A DNA stretch of 28,258 nt from a virus. This document shows, piece by piece, positions 21,208 to 27,971 of the stretch (its first letter is position 1; each line of letters starts with the position of its first letter). The notes below the pieces were generated by a model that saw only the letters and a list, made by a program, of their open reading frames with translations, was not told the DNA's origin and ran no database searches. The DNA lies in IMG/VR virus record IMGVR_UViG_3300047359_000601, positions 1 through 28,258 of that record. One strand, 5' to 3'. Position numbers and translations under genes: made by a program.

Positions 21208-21410
21208 TATTTTCCCATATTCATTGGCGAATATTGTTCGCCATTATATTGAGACCCAGTTTTATTTGGTCCAGTCTCAACACCGTTATTACATGCAAAT
21301 ACTACAACGCAAAGAAAAATTGCACTCCACATCAAGCCTTTCTTAGACCAAGCCATAAAGCCGTCCATAGCTTGTTCTGCTTGTTTTTGTGCTTGTTCTG
21401 CTGGAGTCAT
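21207..21410 (-). CDS. Small single-span membrane protein (67 aa)
   Basis: Residues 1-24 form an amphipathic, Gln/Ala-rich helix (MTPAEQAQKQAEQAMDGFMA). Residues ~27-45 are a hydrophobic span, GLMWSAIFLCVVVFACNNG. The rest is polar (TGPNKTGSQYNGEQYSPMNM). No lipobox is convincing, although VVVFAC is slightly lipobox-like. Its role is unknown. It lies exactly between the clamp gene and dpdA (TAATG overlap with dpdA), so it is transcribed with them. Confidence 0.65.
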   Translation of the reverse strand: MTPAEQAQKQAEQAMDGFMAWSKKGLMWSAIFLCVVVFACNNGVETGPNKTGSQYNGEQYSPMNMGK

Positions 21411-22142
21411 TTATTTGCTCTGTGCTGGAAGTATGTAATCATATTTTGCCAAACCACTATCTACACTAATTTGCATAGCACCTTGATCACTAATACTCAT
21501 AGTAATATCACCATCTAAATTTAAGATAGCTTGCACTTGTGCAACAGGCCAACTCCATGTATGAGATAATGTACCTTCGACACCAGCTTCAAAAACAAAT
21601 GTACCTGCGTGTGTACTTGCATCACCAAAGCTAAACACTAAGTCATTGTCTTTAGTTGAAACATTAAATGTAGGCTCTTCTGAGTGTGCCGCACTTTGCA
21701 ATTTCATTCTACCAATTGCTGCCATACTAGGTTGAAATGTTACATTCCAAGACGCACCTTTAAATTTTACACTTTTAAGTTTTTCTTCAATGATCTGTTT
21801 ATTCATAAATCGATAATCATTTTCAAAGTCACCACTTGCGTTTTCAAAGTGTATATGTGTAGGAATAACTTCACCGTTCCTATCAGCAGTTACTACATCA
21901 ATTTTAGCATCTTTTTGATACTCAGGATTTTTTAAATGTAATGCTAGTTTATCTAGGTTAGGCATTCCAAATGTGCCGTTAAATTCTGACACAGCTGAGT
22001 GCGTAGTAGAATTTAAAATCACAGAACGATCTTCTGCCATACTTTCGAAAGTTGTTGCTTCGCTTTCACTGTTTACCTTTACTAAGCTTAAAAAGCCTAG
22101 TGCGTGGGTTTTAGCAACAACGTCTTGTAAAATGTCTTTCAT
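21411..22142 (-). CDS. Sliding clamp, T4 gp45-like (243 aa)
   Basis: Processivity clamp that tethers the DNA polymerase and, in T4, activates late transcription. The size (243 aa against about 228 for T4 gp45) fits. The beta-rich pattern fits as well, with FNGTFGMPNLDKLALHLKNP (~54-73) corresponding to the gp45 'i.dlngFLgil.l' segment. ASWNVTFQPSMAAIGRMKLQ lies at the inter-domain region, and a final edge strand, LAKYDYILPAQSK, ends the chain. Recognition rests on pattern and context rather than on a catalytic motif. Its ATG overlaps the epimerase stop (ATGA), and a promoter lies inside the epimerase gene. Clamp-loader genes 44 and 62 are not in the window. Confidence 0.75.
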   Translation of the reverse strand: MKDILQDVVAKTHALGFLSLVKVNSESEATTFESMAEDRSVILNSTTHSAVSEFNGTFGMPNLDKLALHLKNPEYQKDAKIDVVTADRNGEVIPTHIHFENASGDFENDYRFMNKQIIEEKLKSVKFKGASWNVTFQPSMAAIGRMKLQSAAHSEEPTFNVSTKDNDLVFSFGDASTHAGTFVFEAGVEGTLSHTWSWPVAQVQAILNLDGDITMSISDQGAMQISVDSGLAKYDYILPAQSK

Positions 22143-22903
22143 GCGGGTTCTCCATTAGTTATATTAAGTATAATGCCTTTATCAGCGTTTGTCAAGTAGT
22201 TTTCTATACTATATTTAGGTTTAAAGCCTAAGCTTTTCATTTTTTCTGTATTAGCACATGTAAATGTCCTTTCGTTCGGGGTATTTAGACGAATAGGAGC
22301 ATCAGGTGCTAAGTCACGGACTTTAATCGGGTTACCTGATCCGATGTCTAATACTCCTTTGACATGGGGTTTATTAATTAGTATTTGTATAGCATCGCAA
22401 ACATCATTAATATGTATGAAGTCTCGATGATGGTTAGTTACGTATTCTAATTTATTGTTAAAAAGTTTATCAAGAAACATTCCTTTTCTTGGAGTGTCAC
22501 TCCATACAGTATGAAATCTCATACCTAATGTATTTGGATAGCGTTCTGCTAATTCTTCTAGCACATATTTACTTGCCGCATAAGGATTTAAGTCTGGTTC
22601 GTATGCACTCGAACTGCTCGCATACAATATACGTGTTTCAGGATAACGCTCAAACAATCGCCTACTTGCTTCTATATTATTCTGCCAATATGCCGCAGGA
22701 TCATTAATGCTTTCACGAACACCAGAACGTCCTGCTAAGTGTATAATTAAATCAAAATCTACGTTAGGTAAATCACAAGTAAGCAAGTCTTGTCCGTCTA
22801 ATAAATCGATACCTACTACGTCATTGTGTAATAGTCTTTTGTGCAATCTACTACCAATAAATCCTCTATGACCTGTTAGTAGTATTTTTTGTACGGCTAT
22901 CAT
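22139..22903 (-). CDS. NAD-dependent sugar epimerase/dehydratase (254 aa)
   Basis: Short-chain dehydrogenase-type nucleotide-sugar enzyme. ILLTGHRGFIGSRL (~7-20) is the GxxGxxG NAD-binding turn, LIIHLAGRSGV the next strand, and SSSSAYEPDLNPYAASKYVL holds the catalytic Ser and YxxxK. HRDFIHINDVCDAI matches the 'rdfihV.Dva.a' segment of epimerases. At 254 aa it is shorter than most (about 310-340), mainly at the C-terminal substrate domain. The start is set at ATG 22903, which overlaps the preceding stop as ATGA. It is part of the sugar set with the HAD phosphatase/mutase and the cytidylyltransferase. Confidence 0.85.
   Translation of the reverse strand: MIAVQKILLTGHRGFIGSRLHKRLLHNDVVGIDLLDGQDLLTCDLPNVDFDLIIHLAGRSGVRESINDPAAYWQNNIEASRRLFERYPETRILYASSSSAYEPDLNPYAASKYVLEELAERYPNTLGMRFHTVWSDTPRKGMFLDKLFNNKLEYVTNHHRDFIHINDVCDAIQILINKPHVKGVLDIGSGNPIKVRDLAPDAPIRLNTPNERTFTCANTEKMKSLGFKPKYSIENYLTNADKGIILNITNGEPA
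22167..22195 (-). promoter_or_regulatory. Internal sigma70-type promoter for the clamp gene
   Basis: The minus strand reads TTGACA (22195-22190), 17 nt, then TATACT (22172-22167), all within the last 20 codons of the epimerase gene. The start point would be about 18 nt before the clamp ATG (22142), with TGGAG between. It would let the clamp and dpdA be expressed apart from the sugar genes. Confidence 0.7.
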
Positions 22904-23619
22904 GATGCTATTCCAGACTCTTGAAAAAATTGTAGATACTCTCTTGTTTGCTGCCAACTACTTACTGCTCTAGTGTGGTTCACAACTTGTGCTAAAGGAT
23001 AATCGTTTCCGTCCTTATCCATTCTATCTCCGAAGAAATATTTAGTATCTTCGGCATCAAAGTCTTTTATAATTTGTGCTTTATCAGTGCCGATAGGTGA
23101 TATATCGATACCTGTTTCTCCGCCTACTGTTGCCTTGATCTTAGGAAACAATGCATTGAATTGTCTTGCAATTATTTCACGTTCAGAAGTTAAAGAGTCA
23201 TAAACTACATATTTTTCTCTTTGTTCTTTTGTTGCATTGCGACCAACAACACTAAAATTTACCATACCAGGACGATGTTCAAAATGCAATCCTGTTCGTA
23301 AGTTGAAATCACTTTCTGTGAGCTCAATACTAAGCCACTCGTGTGCATCTTCTGGTAATATCCAATCGTTAGATCTAACATTTACATCTTTTTCCCAAAC
23401 ATCATTACCATTGCAATTATATACACGTTTACAGCTATTATAAATTGTTTCGCCGATTTGTTCGAGCGTTTTAGGCCGATCACTGCCTGTAACAAGATAA
23501 ACATCATTTGATTGGCAAAACGATTTAAACCAAACTGCAAATCGTTCATCGATTACTTGCCTGCTCGGAGTTAATGTTCCGTCAACATCAAAAATAAATT
23601 TATTTTTTACTTTTTTCAC
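22900..23619 (-). CDS. HAD-superfamily phosphomannomutase-like protein, eukaryotic PMM type (239 aa)
   Basis: Class IIB HAD fold with the features of eukaryotic phosphomannomutase. FIFDVDGTLTPSRQ (~8-21) carries the nucleophile and general-acid aspartates. YLVTGSDRPKTLEQIG is motif II. NFSVVGRNATKEQRE matches 'n.sPiGR.c..eer', and VGGETGIDISPIGTDKAQII matches the cap segment 'GG..s.Dv.p.GwDK'. FFGDRMDKDGNDYPLA is the metal-binding end ('fFGD.t..gGNDyei'). It may interconvert mannose-6- and mannose-1-phosphate or dephosphorylate a sugar. The start is uncertain: GTG 23619 (AGGA upstream, 20-nt overlap) is preferred over ATG 23640. Confidence 0.8.
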   Translation of the reverse strand: MKKVKNKFIFDVDGTLTPSRQVIDERFAVWFKSFCQSNDVYLVTGSDRPKTLEQIGETIYNSCKRVYNCNGNDVWEKDVNVRSNDWILPEDAHEWLSIELTESDFNLRTGLHFEHRPGMVNFSVVGRNATKEQREKYVVYDSLTSEREIIARQFNALFPKIKATVGGETGIDISPIGTDKAQIIKDFDAEDTKYFFGDRMDKDGNDYPLAQVVNHTRAVSSWQQTREYLQFFQESGIAS

Positions 23620-23779
23620 CCTTCTTTTTCCTTTTTGCATACATACCACTAGTATATTCTACTTCTTCAGATCTAGCACCATATGGATAAACTGTAATTT
23701 CGTTGCCTTTAGCTAACCATTCTTTGACTAATTTTCTGTCTGCTTCAATAGCCAATCTCTTTTCTTCTGCGTCAGTCAT
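23600..23779 (-). CDS. Small coupled protein (59 aa)
   Basis: Read by hand: the ATG at 23779 overlaps the stop of the cytidylyltransferase gene as ATGA, and the frame ends at 23600 inside the start of the HAD gene. The product begins MTDAEEKRLAIEADRKLVKE, continues WLAKGNEITVYPYGARSEEV and ends with a Lys-rich tail (YAKRKKKGEKSKK). It closes the only gap in this operon and looks like a real protein: an acidic helix, a beta hairpin and a basic tail. Its function is unknown. Confidence 0.7.
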   Translation of the reverse strand: MTDAEEKRLAIEADRKLVKEWLAKGNEITVYPYGARSEEVEYTSGMYAKRKKKGEKSKK

Positions 23780-24192
23780 TTCTTCTCCGTGTCAGCTACT
23801 CGTGAACGTAAATCACTTGTGCTGAATCGGTGATCTCGTTTATTAAAATGCAAATCTATATCTCTACTACGACATATATCCTTGCCAGTAAAATCCTTAT
23901 CGCGATATTCTTCTCCTAATATTCTAATGTTTATAGGATACATCTGCAAAATATCTTCTAAATCTTCTTCTGTGCCATAAGGGATAATTTCATCTACATA
24001 ACCAACTGCTTTTAATTGTGTATAACGTTCTACAATAGTTTGTATTGGTGAGTTCTTTTCTTTTCTATCTACGCTAGGATCAACTTGTAACCCCACTAAC
24101 AAATAGTCGCATTGCTCTTTCGCTTCACGTAGCATAATTACATGTCCTGCATGTAATAGATCAAATGTACTGCAAGTAAATCCTACTTTCAT
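23776..24192 (-). CDS. Cytidylyltransferase-like nucleotidyltransferase (138 aa)
   Basis: Activates a phosphorylated sugar or polyol with CTP or ATP. The nucleotidyltransferase signature is clear: GFTCSTFDLLHAGHVIMLRE with HxGH (His14, His17), YLLVGLQVDPSV, and RFSTSDLRSRV near the end, corresponding to 'iSTT.i..Ri'. The length is that of glycerol-3-phosphate cytidylyltransferase (TagD) or the nucleotidyl domain of HldE. Which substrate is used is unknown. It is coupled to the cupin gene upstream (1-nt overlap) and to the 59-aa gene downstream, within a sugar-nucleotide cluster. Confidence 0.87.
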   Translation of the reverse strand: MKVGFTCSTFDLLHAGHVIMLREAKEQCDYLLVGLQVDPSVDRKEKNSPIQTIVERYTQLKAVGYVDEIIPYGTEEDLEDILQMYPINIRILGEEYRDKDFTGKDICRSRDIDLHFNKRDHRFSTSDLRSRVADTEKK

Positions 24193-24521
24193 TAGTGTTT
24201 CCTTTGCCCGTCAAAGACGCAAATAAAATACATGTCTGCATCACGTGGATTTATTACTTTATGGAATACACCATCATTGATAGGTACTACATCGCCTGCT
24301 TCTACTTCGATAAATTCATTATCCAATTGCATTTGTCCTGCCCCTTCGATAAACAAATATACTTCTTCTTGTCCATCATGTTTATGTCCACTTGTTTCTT
24401 TATGTCCGTGTAATCTGGTACTGCTTAGGACTAGTGTATTACCAAAAGGATTGTCTTTAACAACATACCTATCATCTTGTTTTGCAATATAACCGCCTAT
24501 GTCATCCAGATTTACTTTCAT
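24192..24521 (-). CDS. Single-domain cupin (109 aa)
   Basis: Compact cupin. Motif 1 is TSGHKHDGQEEVYLFIEGAG (~39-58), with the two His and the Glu metal ligands in 'G.H.H...EE.y.vl.G'. Motif 2 is VEAGDVVPINDGVFHKVIN (~72-90), with the 'G.....p...H...n' His. This type is common beside sugar-phosphate enzymes (mannose-6-phosphate isomerase-like cupins). It may isomerise a sugar phosphate or sense one. The ATG overlaps the stop of the 34-aa gene (ATGA). Confidence 0.8.
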   Translation of the reverse strand: MKVNLDDIGGYIAKQDDRYVVKDNPFGNTLVLSSTRLHGHKETSGHKHDGQEEVYLFIEGAGQMQLDNEFIEVEAGDVVPINDGVFHKVINPRDADMYFICVFDGQRKH

Positions 24522-24622
24522 TGTCTCTCCTTTAGTTCTTTTAGTACATCCATTATTTGTTCTACTAAGTCTGCATCATCAGGCTTATCAGAATCAATTT
24601 CAATCTCTACTTTAATTTTCAT
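24518..24622 (-). CDS. Very small acidic protein (34 aa)
   Basis: Read by hand: ATG at 24622 immediately follows the polymerase stop codon, and GGAGAATAA gives a good ribosome site 5-8 nt upstream. The product begins MKIKVEIEIDSDKPDDADLV and ends EQIMDVLKELKERQ. The stop overlaps the cupin start as ATGA. A strand followed by an acidic helix suggests a small binding partner. Position, ribosome site and coupling make it likely real. Confidence 0.68.
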   Translation of the reverse strand: MKIKVEIEIDSDKPDDADLVEQIMDVLKELKERQ

Positions 24623-27292
24623 TTATTCTCCAAAATCAAATAAACTGTTAAACGTATTGTTACGCTTTGTATCTTCTAACGGATAGTTTAGCACACCAAT
24701 TAAGTTGTCTAGCTTATTATCAATAATAGTTTCTGCCATTGCTGCATCGTCAAATGGCAGTTCTTTGAACCAATCAGGTATATGAAGCTCATCTGTTGGA
24801 TAAGCAACACTTGTATACCCTAGTGGGTTCTGTTTTAATTTACAAACAATAACTTTCATACCGTCAACAATTTCTTGCGAATACTTGTCGCCATTCATGC
24901 GTTTAAGTGTATTCCAGTTAATGCTTGCTCGTACATGACCAGGCATATTTGCCTTGCCTTGTTTTTCTTCTAGTCGCTGATAGTGACCAATTTTATTAGC
25001 ACGTTTCGGCGAACCCTTTTCCCAACCAGGACGTTCACTAAACTCTTTACGGAATACAGTAATACGTTCTAGTACATCTTCTACTGGCTTGTCTGTTAGT
25101 ACCATTAGTAATAGTTCACTTAAAAACTCTTGCATAAACACAGGTGTATCTGATCTACGCAAGTCTAAGCCCATAGCTTTTACTTTTCCAGCTTTGCCAT
25201 CAACGTCAGTTCTAAACCCTTCGTTGTCAATTACTAGTGCTGCATAACGTTTCTTAGTAATATATAATCCGCTTTCTGCAACAATTTCTCTACCAGCTGC
25301 AATAACTTCTGCACGACTTGCTGGACAGTGAAATGCTTGGGCCATAAATTTTGTAAACGTACTATCTACAGCCTCGCTTACTTGATCATAAAGCTTAATA
25401 GCATTTTCTTTTGACCATGGAATTTTACCTGAATCAATATCAGCTTTAAGTGTTGGGTATGCACTAAAATATACAGAGTCAGTGTCACCATAAATTACTG
25501 CTTCACCTGTGTGATCATACTTACCTGCAATGACGTTGTTAGCTTCTGCACTCATATGCTTAACAATAGTTCGACCACTTAGTGTGGTTGATTGACCAAT
25601 TCTTTTATCAAAAAATCTACAGCCTGGATTTAAAATAGCACCATACAAACTATTCAAGTTAATCTTCTTAACAAGTTGACGTTTGTCCCAGTATTCAATT
25701 TCAATAGAATTGCCTGCGTCTTTTGCTTTTTTAAGTTGTGCTTGTAGATCTTTACGTTCACTATACCAACGCTTTAGAAGTCCAGGAATAACACCTTCGT
25801 ATTCTGTTGTAAAAATTGTGCCATTTGAACTAAGCATCCAAGGTTTATTACTATCAAAGATTACTTTGTATATTTCAGCACCACTCATTACCTTTGATTC
25901 GCCGTTCTCAAAGTCAACTGTAAGTGCAACATCTTTGCGTTGCTCCATAACAGCTTCGTATTCTTCTGTACTAAAACGCCCTTCCCAACTACCTGCAAAT
26001 GACTTTTTCTTTAGACCCATATCTTCTGTTACACGAGCATCTGAAATATCAGGACGTATTTGTCCAACAATAGTTGCCGGATCCATATTCAATGCACGAA
26101 TTACACTAGGATATAGACTGTTCAAGTCCATACTTGCAATCCATTTGTGCAGTCCTTTTTTCGGAAATGCCACATACGCACCTGCGGCTTGTGTGTTTTC
26201 ATCATCACGTTTTGCACGATTAGGAACTTGCATGCCTCGATGATGTGCTTCGTTGACAATGGCTTGTTCTGTAACTGCTACGGCCCCCATAGTGGTTTGT
26301 AGCAAAACAGTGTTTGCATGAGCAAGTTCGTTACTAAGATCAATAAATCTTAGTTTTTTGTCCAGCTTGTCCAGTAGTGCGGTATCTTGTATGTTGTATT
26401 CGATGAACTTTCTAAAGTCATTGTTGTACAATGCGTCCAAAGTACCTTCATAAGGGACCTTGTTCTCGCCAACTTCGATTTCGCCAATGGCATCAAGTCT
26501 ATATGTGTGTCTTTCTTCATATGTATATTTACGATATAAATTCAAACTATCTAAATGCACTCTGCCTATTAGGTCAAAGGTTTGTGCTATTTTACCATAC
26601 TTTTCATATTCACGCTTCTTAGGAAGTTGTCCCCACAAGCAAAATCTACGTGTGTCATCTTTGCTTAGTACACGAGCAGTTCTGTTTACAGTATAAGGAA
26701 TATCATAACCTTCGCTGTTCCAACCTGATAAGATATCACTATCTTCAATCAGTGTCAAGAAAGTGTCAATCATGTCACCTTCTTTTTCAAACAACATTAC
26801 ATTGTCGATACCTTCAAGTTCTTTTTTAGCTTCGTCCATAGTAAGTGTCTTAGGAGGAACAGCCAAGCATACCATTGTTTCTAACCATTGCAAGTATACT
26901 GAGATACTTGTAATAGGCATAAAGGGATCACTTGGATCAGCAAAGCCTCTCTCTGGATCAAAGTCAGTCTCAATATCAAAGAATGCAATGTTTAGTTTAG
27001 GTGCATCTTGATTAAGATAGTTTTCACTTAAACATTGAAATATAGGATTAATGTCGCTTTCGAATAGTTGCTTGTCTCTATTAATAGCAACTTCTTTGCG
27101 GAAGTCTTTTGTGTTTTTGCAAACAATACGACTTAGTGGGTCACCGTATATACTTTTATACTTGCCACGTTGGTCTTTGTAATAAAAAGTATACTTTACC
27201 GGATACTCTGTAAAATGTCTTTTGCCTTCTCGACGTTCAACAGCTCTAATAATATCAGAATCTCTATCGAACATTGCGTCCACGTAACTCAA
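24623..27292 (-). CDS. Family B DNA polymerase, T4 gp43-like (889 aa)
   Basis: Replicative polymerase with proofreading. The exonuclease motifs are IAFFDIETDF (Asp106, Glu108), GWNSEGYDIPY (~190-200) and EYNIQDTALLDKL (Asp303). Palm motif A is MDLNSLYPS (Asp389), motif B KKINLNSLYGA (~542-552) and motif C YGDTDS (~601-606). All catalytic residues are present, and the length matches T4 gp43 (898 aa). I keep the TTG start at 27292 because AGGAGG lies 7 nt upstream and the N-terminus MSYVDAMFDRDSD then resembles marine T4-like polymerases as I recall them. An ATG at 27274 lacks such a site. The T4 neighbours regA, 62 and 44 are absent between it and the clamp; sugar genes lie there instead. Confidence 0.96.
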   Translation of the reverse strand: MSYVDAMFDRDSDIIRAVERREGKRHFTEYPVKYTFYYKDQRGKYKSIYGDPLSRIVCKNTKDFRKEVAINRDKQLFESDINPIFQCLSENYLNQDAPKLNIAFFDIETDFDPERGFADPSDPFMPITSISVYLQWLETMVCLAVPPKTLTMDEAKKELEGIDNVMLFEKEGDMIDTFLTLIEDSDILSGWNSEGYDIPYTVNRTARVLSKDDTRRFCLWGQLPKKREYEKYGKIAQTFDLIGRVHLDSLNLYRKYTYEERHTYRLDAIGEIEVGENKVPYEGTLDALYNNDFRKFIEYNIQDTALLDKLDKKLRFIDLSNELAHANTVLLQTTMGAVAVTEQAIVNEAHHRGMQVPNRAKRDDENTQAAGAYVAFPKKGLHKWIASMDLNSLYPSVIRALNMDPATIVGQIRPDISDARVTEDMGLKKKSFAGSWEGRFSTEEYEAVMEQRKDVALTVDFENGESKVMSGAEIYKVIFDSNKPWMLSSNGTIFTTEYEGVIPGLLKRWYSERKDLQAQLKKAKDAGNSIEIEYWDKRQLVKKINLNSLYGAILNPGCRFFDKRIGQSTTLSGRTIVKHMSAEANNVIAGKYDHTGEAVIYGDTDSVYFSAYPTLKADIDSGKIPWSKENAIKLYDQVSEAVDSTFTKFMAQAFHCPASRAEVIAAGREIVAESGLYITKKRYAALVIDNEGFRTDVDGKAGKVKAMGLDLRRSDTPVFMQEFLSELLLMVLTDKPVEDVLERITVFRKEFSERPGWEKGSPKRANKIGHYQRLEEKQGKANMPGHVRASINWNTLKRMNGDKYSQEIVDGMKVIVCKLKQNPLGYTSVAYPTDELHIPDWFKELPFDDAAMAETIIDNKLDNLIGVLNYPLEDTKRNNTFNSLFDFGE

Positions 27293-27372
27293 ATCTTTGC
27301 CTCCTCGTTGCTTGCGGCCAACGCTAACCTTACTTGCTCTTTAGTGAGCGAATCTATACTAATATATATCAC
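27289..27372 (-). CDS. Possible 27-aa coupled ORF before the polymerase
   Basis: GTG at 27372 overlaps the membrane-protein stop (GTGA), and the stop at 27289 overlaps the polymerase TTG start (TTGA). The peptide reads VIYISIDSLTKEQVRLALAA followed by SNEEAKI. No ribosome site precedes the GTG, so translation would depend on coupling. The double overlap, the same GTGA junction seen one gene earlier, and the lack of any other content in 27293-27368 argue for it. Its tiny size argues against. Confidence 0.38.
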   Translation of the reverse strand: MIYISIDSLTKEQVRLALAASNEEAKI

Positions 27373-27650
27373 TGTAACACAAACAATTGTATTAAAGCGA
27401 TTGTATTCATTACAACAAACCAGCTACATAATATAATTGTAAATGCCGCTTTGCGTATAACAGTACTAATCAAACCTAGCAAACTACCTATGAGATACAT
27501 AGGAATAAAAATTTCAGTTGCAGGATCGAGTACTGTAAATGTTAGTACTGCACTAGCACCTACTAGGAAAATAGTTTCAACTAATTCACAGTAGAATGCA
27601 AATGGACTTAGTCGATAACTTTCTTTGAAGTAGCCAACGATACCATTCAC
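27369..27650 (-). CDS. Small multi-span membrane protein (93 aa)
   Basis: Three hydrophobic segments: FYCELVETIFLVGASAVLTF (~19-38), FIPMYLIGSLLGLISTV (~48-64) and FTIILCSWFVVMNTIALIQL (~70-89). The short N-terminus (MNGIVGYFKESYRLSPFA) is probably cytoplasmic. It starts with GTG at 27650, overlapping the upstream stop as GTGA. The function is unknown. Such small membrane proteins sit near the polymerase gene in some marine T4-like phages, as I recall. It could alter the host membrane or anchor replication proteins (inference). Confidence 0.7.
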   Translation of the reverse strand: MNGIVGYFKESYRLSPFAFYCELVETIFLVGASAVLTFTVLDPATEIFIPMYLIGSLLGLISTVIRKAAFTIILCSWFVVMNTIALIQLFVLQ

Positions 27651-27907
27651 TTATCTTTACCCACTGTTACAACAAGTGTTTCAAGATCATCAAACGCATC
27701 GGCATGTTGTGCCCAATCGCCTTTTTGTGCAATCTTAATTGCTTTGTTAATAAGAGTAGGTTTCATGTCCAATTCTTCTGCTACTGCTTTAACAGTTTCC
27801 TTTAGACCTGTGCTTAAATCTTCAATTTCTTGTAATACTGTTACGCCTTCGTTGACAAGACGTTCTAACTTAGCTTTTTCTTCAGCGCCATAGGTGCGAT
27901 CACTCAT
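27647..27907 (-). CDS. DsbA-like dsDNA-binding protein candidate (86 aa)
   Basis: In T4, DsbA binds double-stranded DNA near late promoters. This 86-aa protein has a similar length. Its middle and end, VKAVAEELDMKPTLINKAIK and IAQKGDWAQHADAFDDLETL, resemble the T4 DsbA segment 'akdeLgvd...fN.l...yhk.....f.....ev.elyd'. The N-terminal helix (EEKAKLERLVNEGVTVLQEI) also fits. The match is by eye and short. GGAG lies 8 nt before the ATG, and a perfect sigma70 promoter precedes it, making it the first gene of the polymerase operon. Confidence 0.55.
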   Translation of the reverse strand: MSDRTYGAEEKAKLERLVNEGVTVLQEIEDLSTGLKETVKAVAEELDMKPTLINKAIKIAQKGDWAQHADAFDDLETLVVTVGKDK

Positions 27908-27942
27908 ACAATTTCTCCATTAGGTGTTAGTGTAATTGTATT

Positions 27943-27971
27943 ATTATACTACAGTTTTAAGGGGTTGTCAA
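27943..27971 (-). promoter_or_regulatory. Consensus sigma70 promoter of the polymerase operon
   Basis: The minus strand reads TTGACA (27971-27966), exactly 17 nt, then TATAAT (27948-27943): full consensus. The -35 begins directly after the stop codon of the upstream gene. The leader to the ATG at 27907 is about 30 nt. Confidence 0.9.

Noticed and set aside
26750-26776. Two TTGACA-like hexamers in the polymerase gene
   Set aside because: No matching -10 and located inside the conserved exonuclease-domain coding region.
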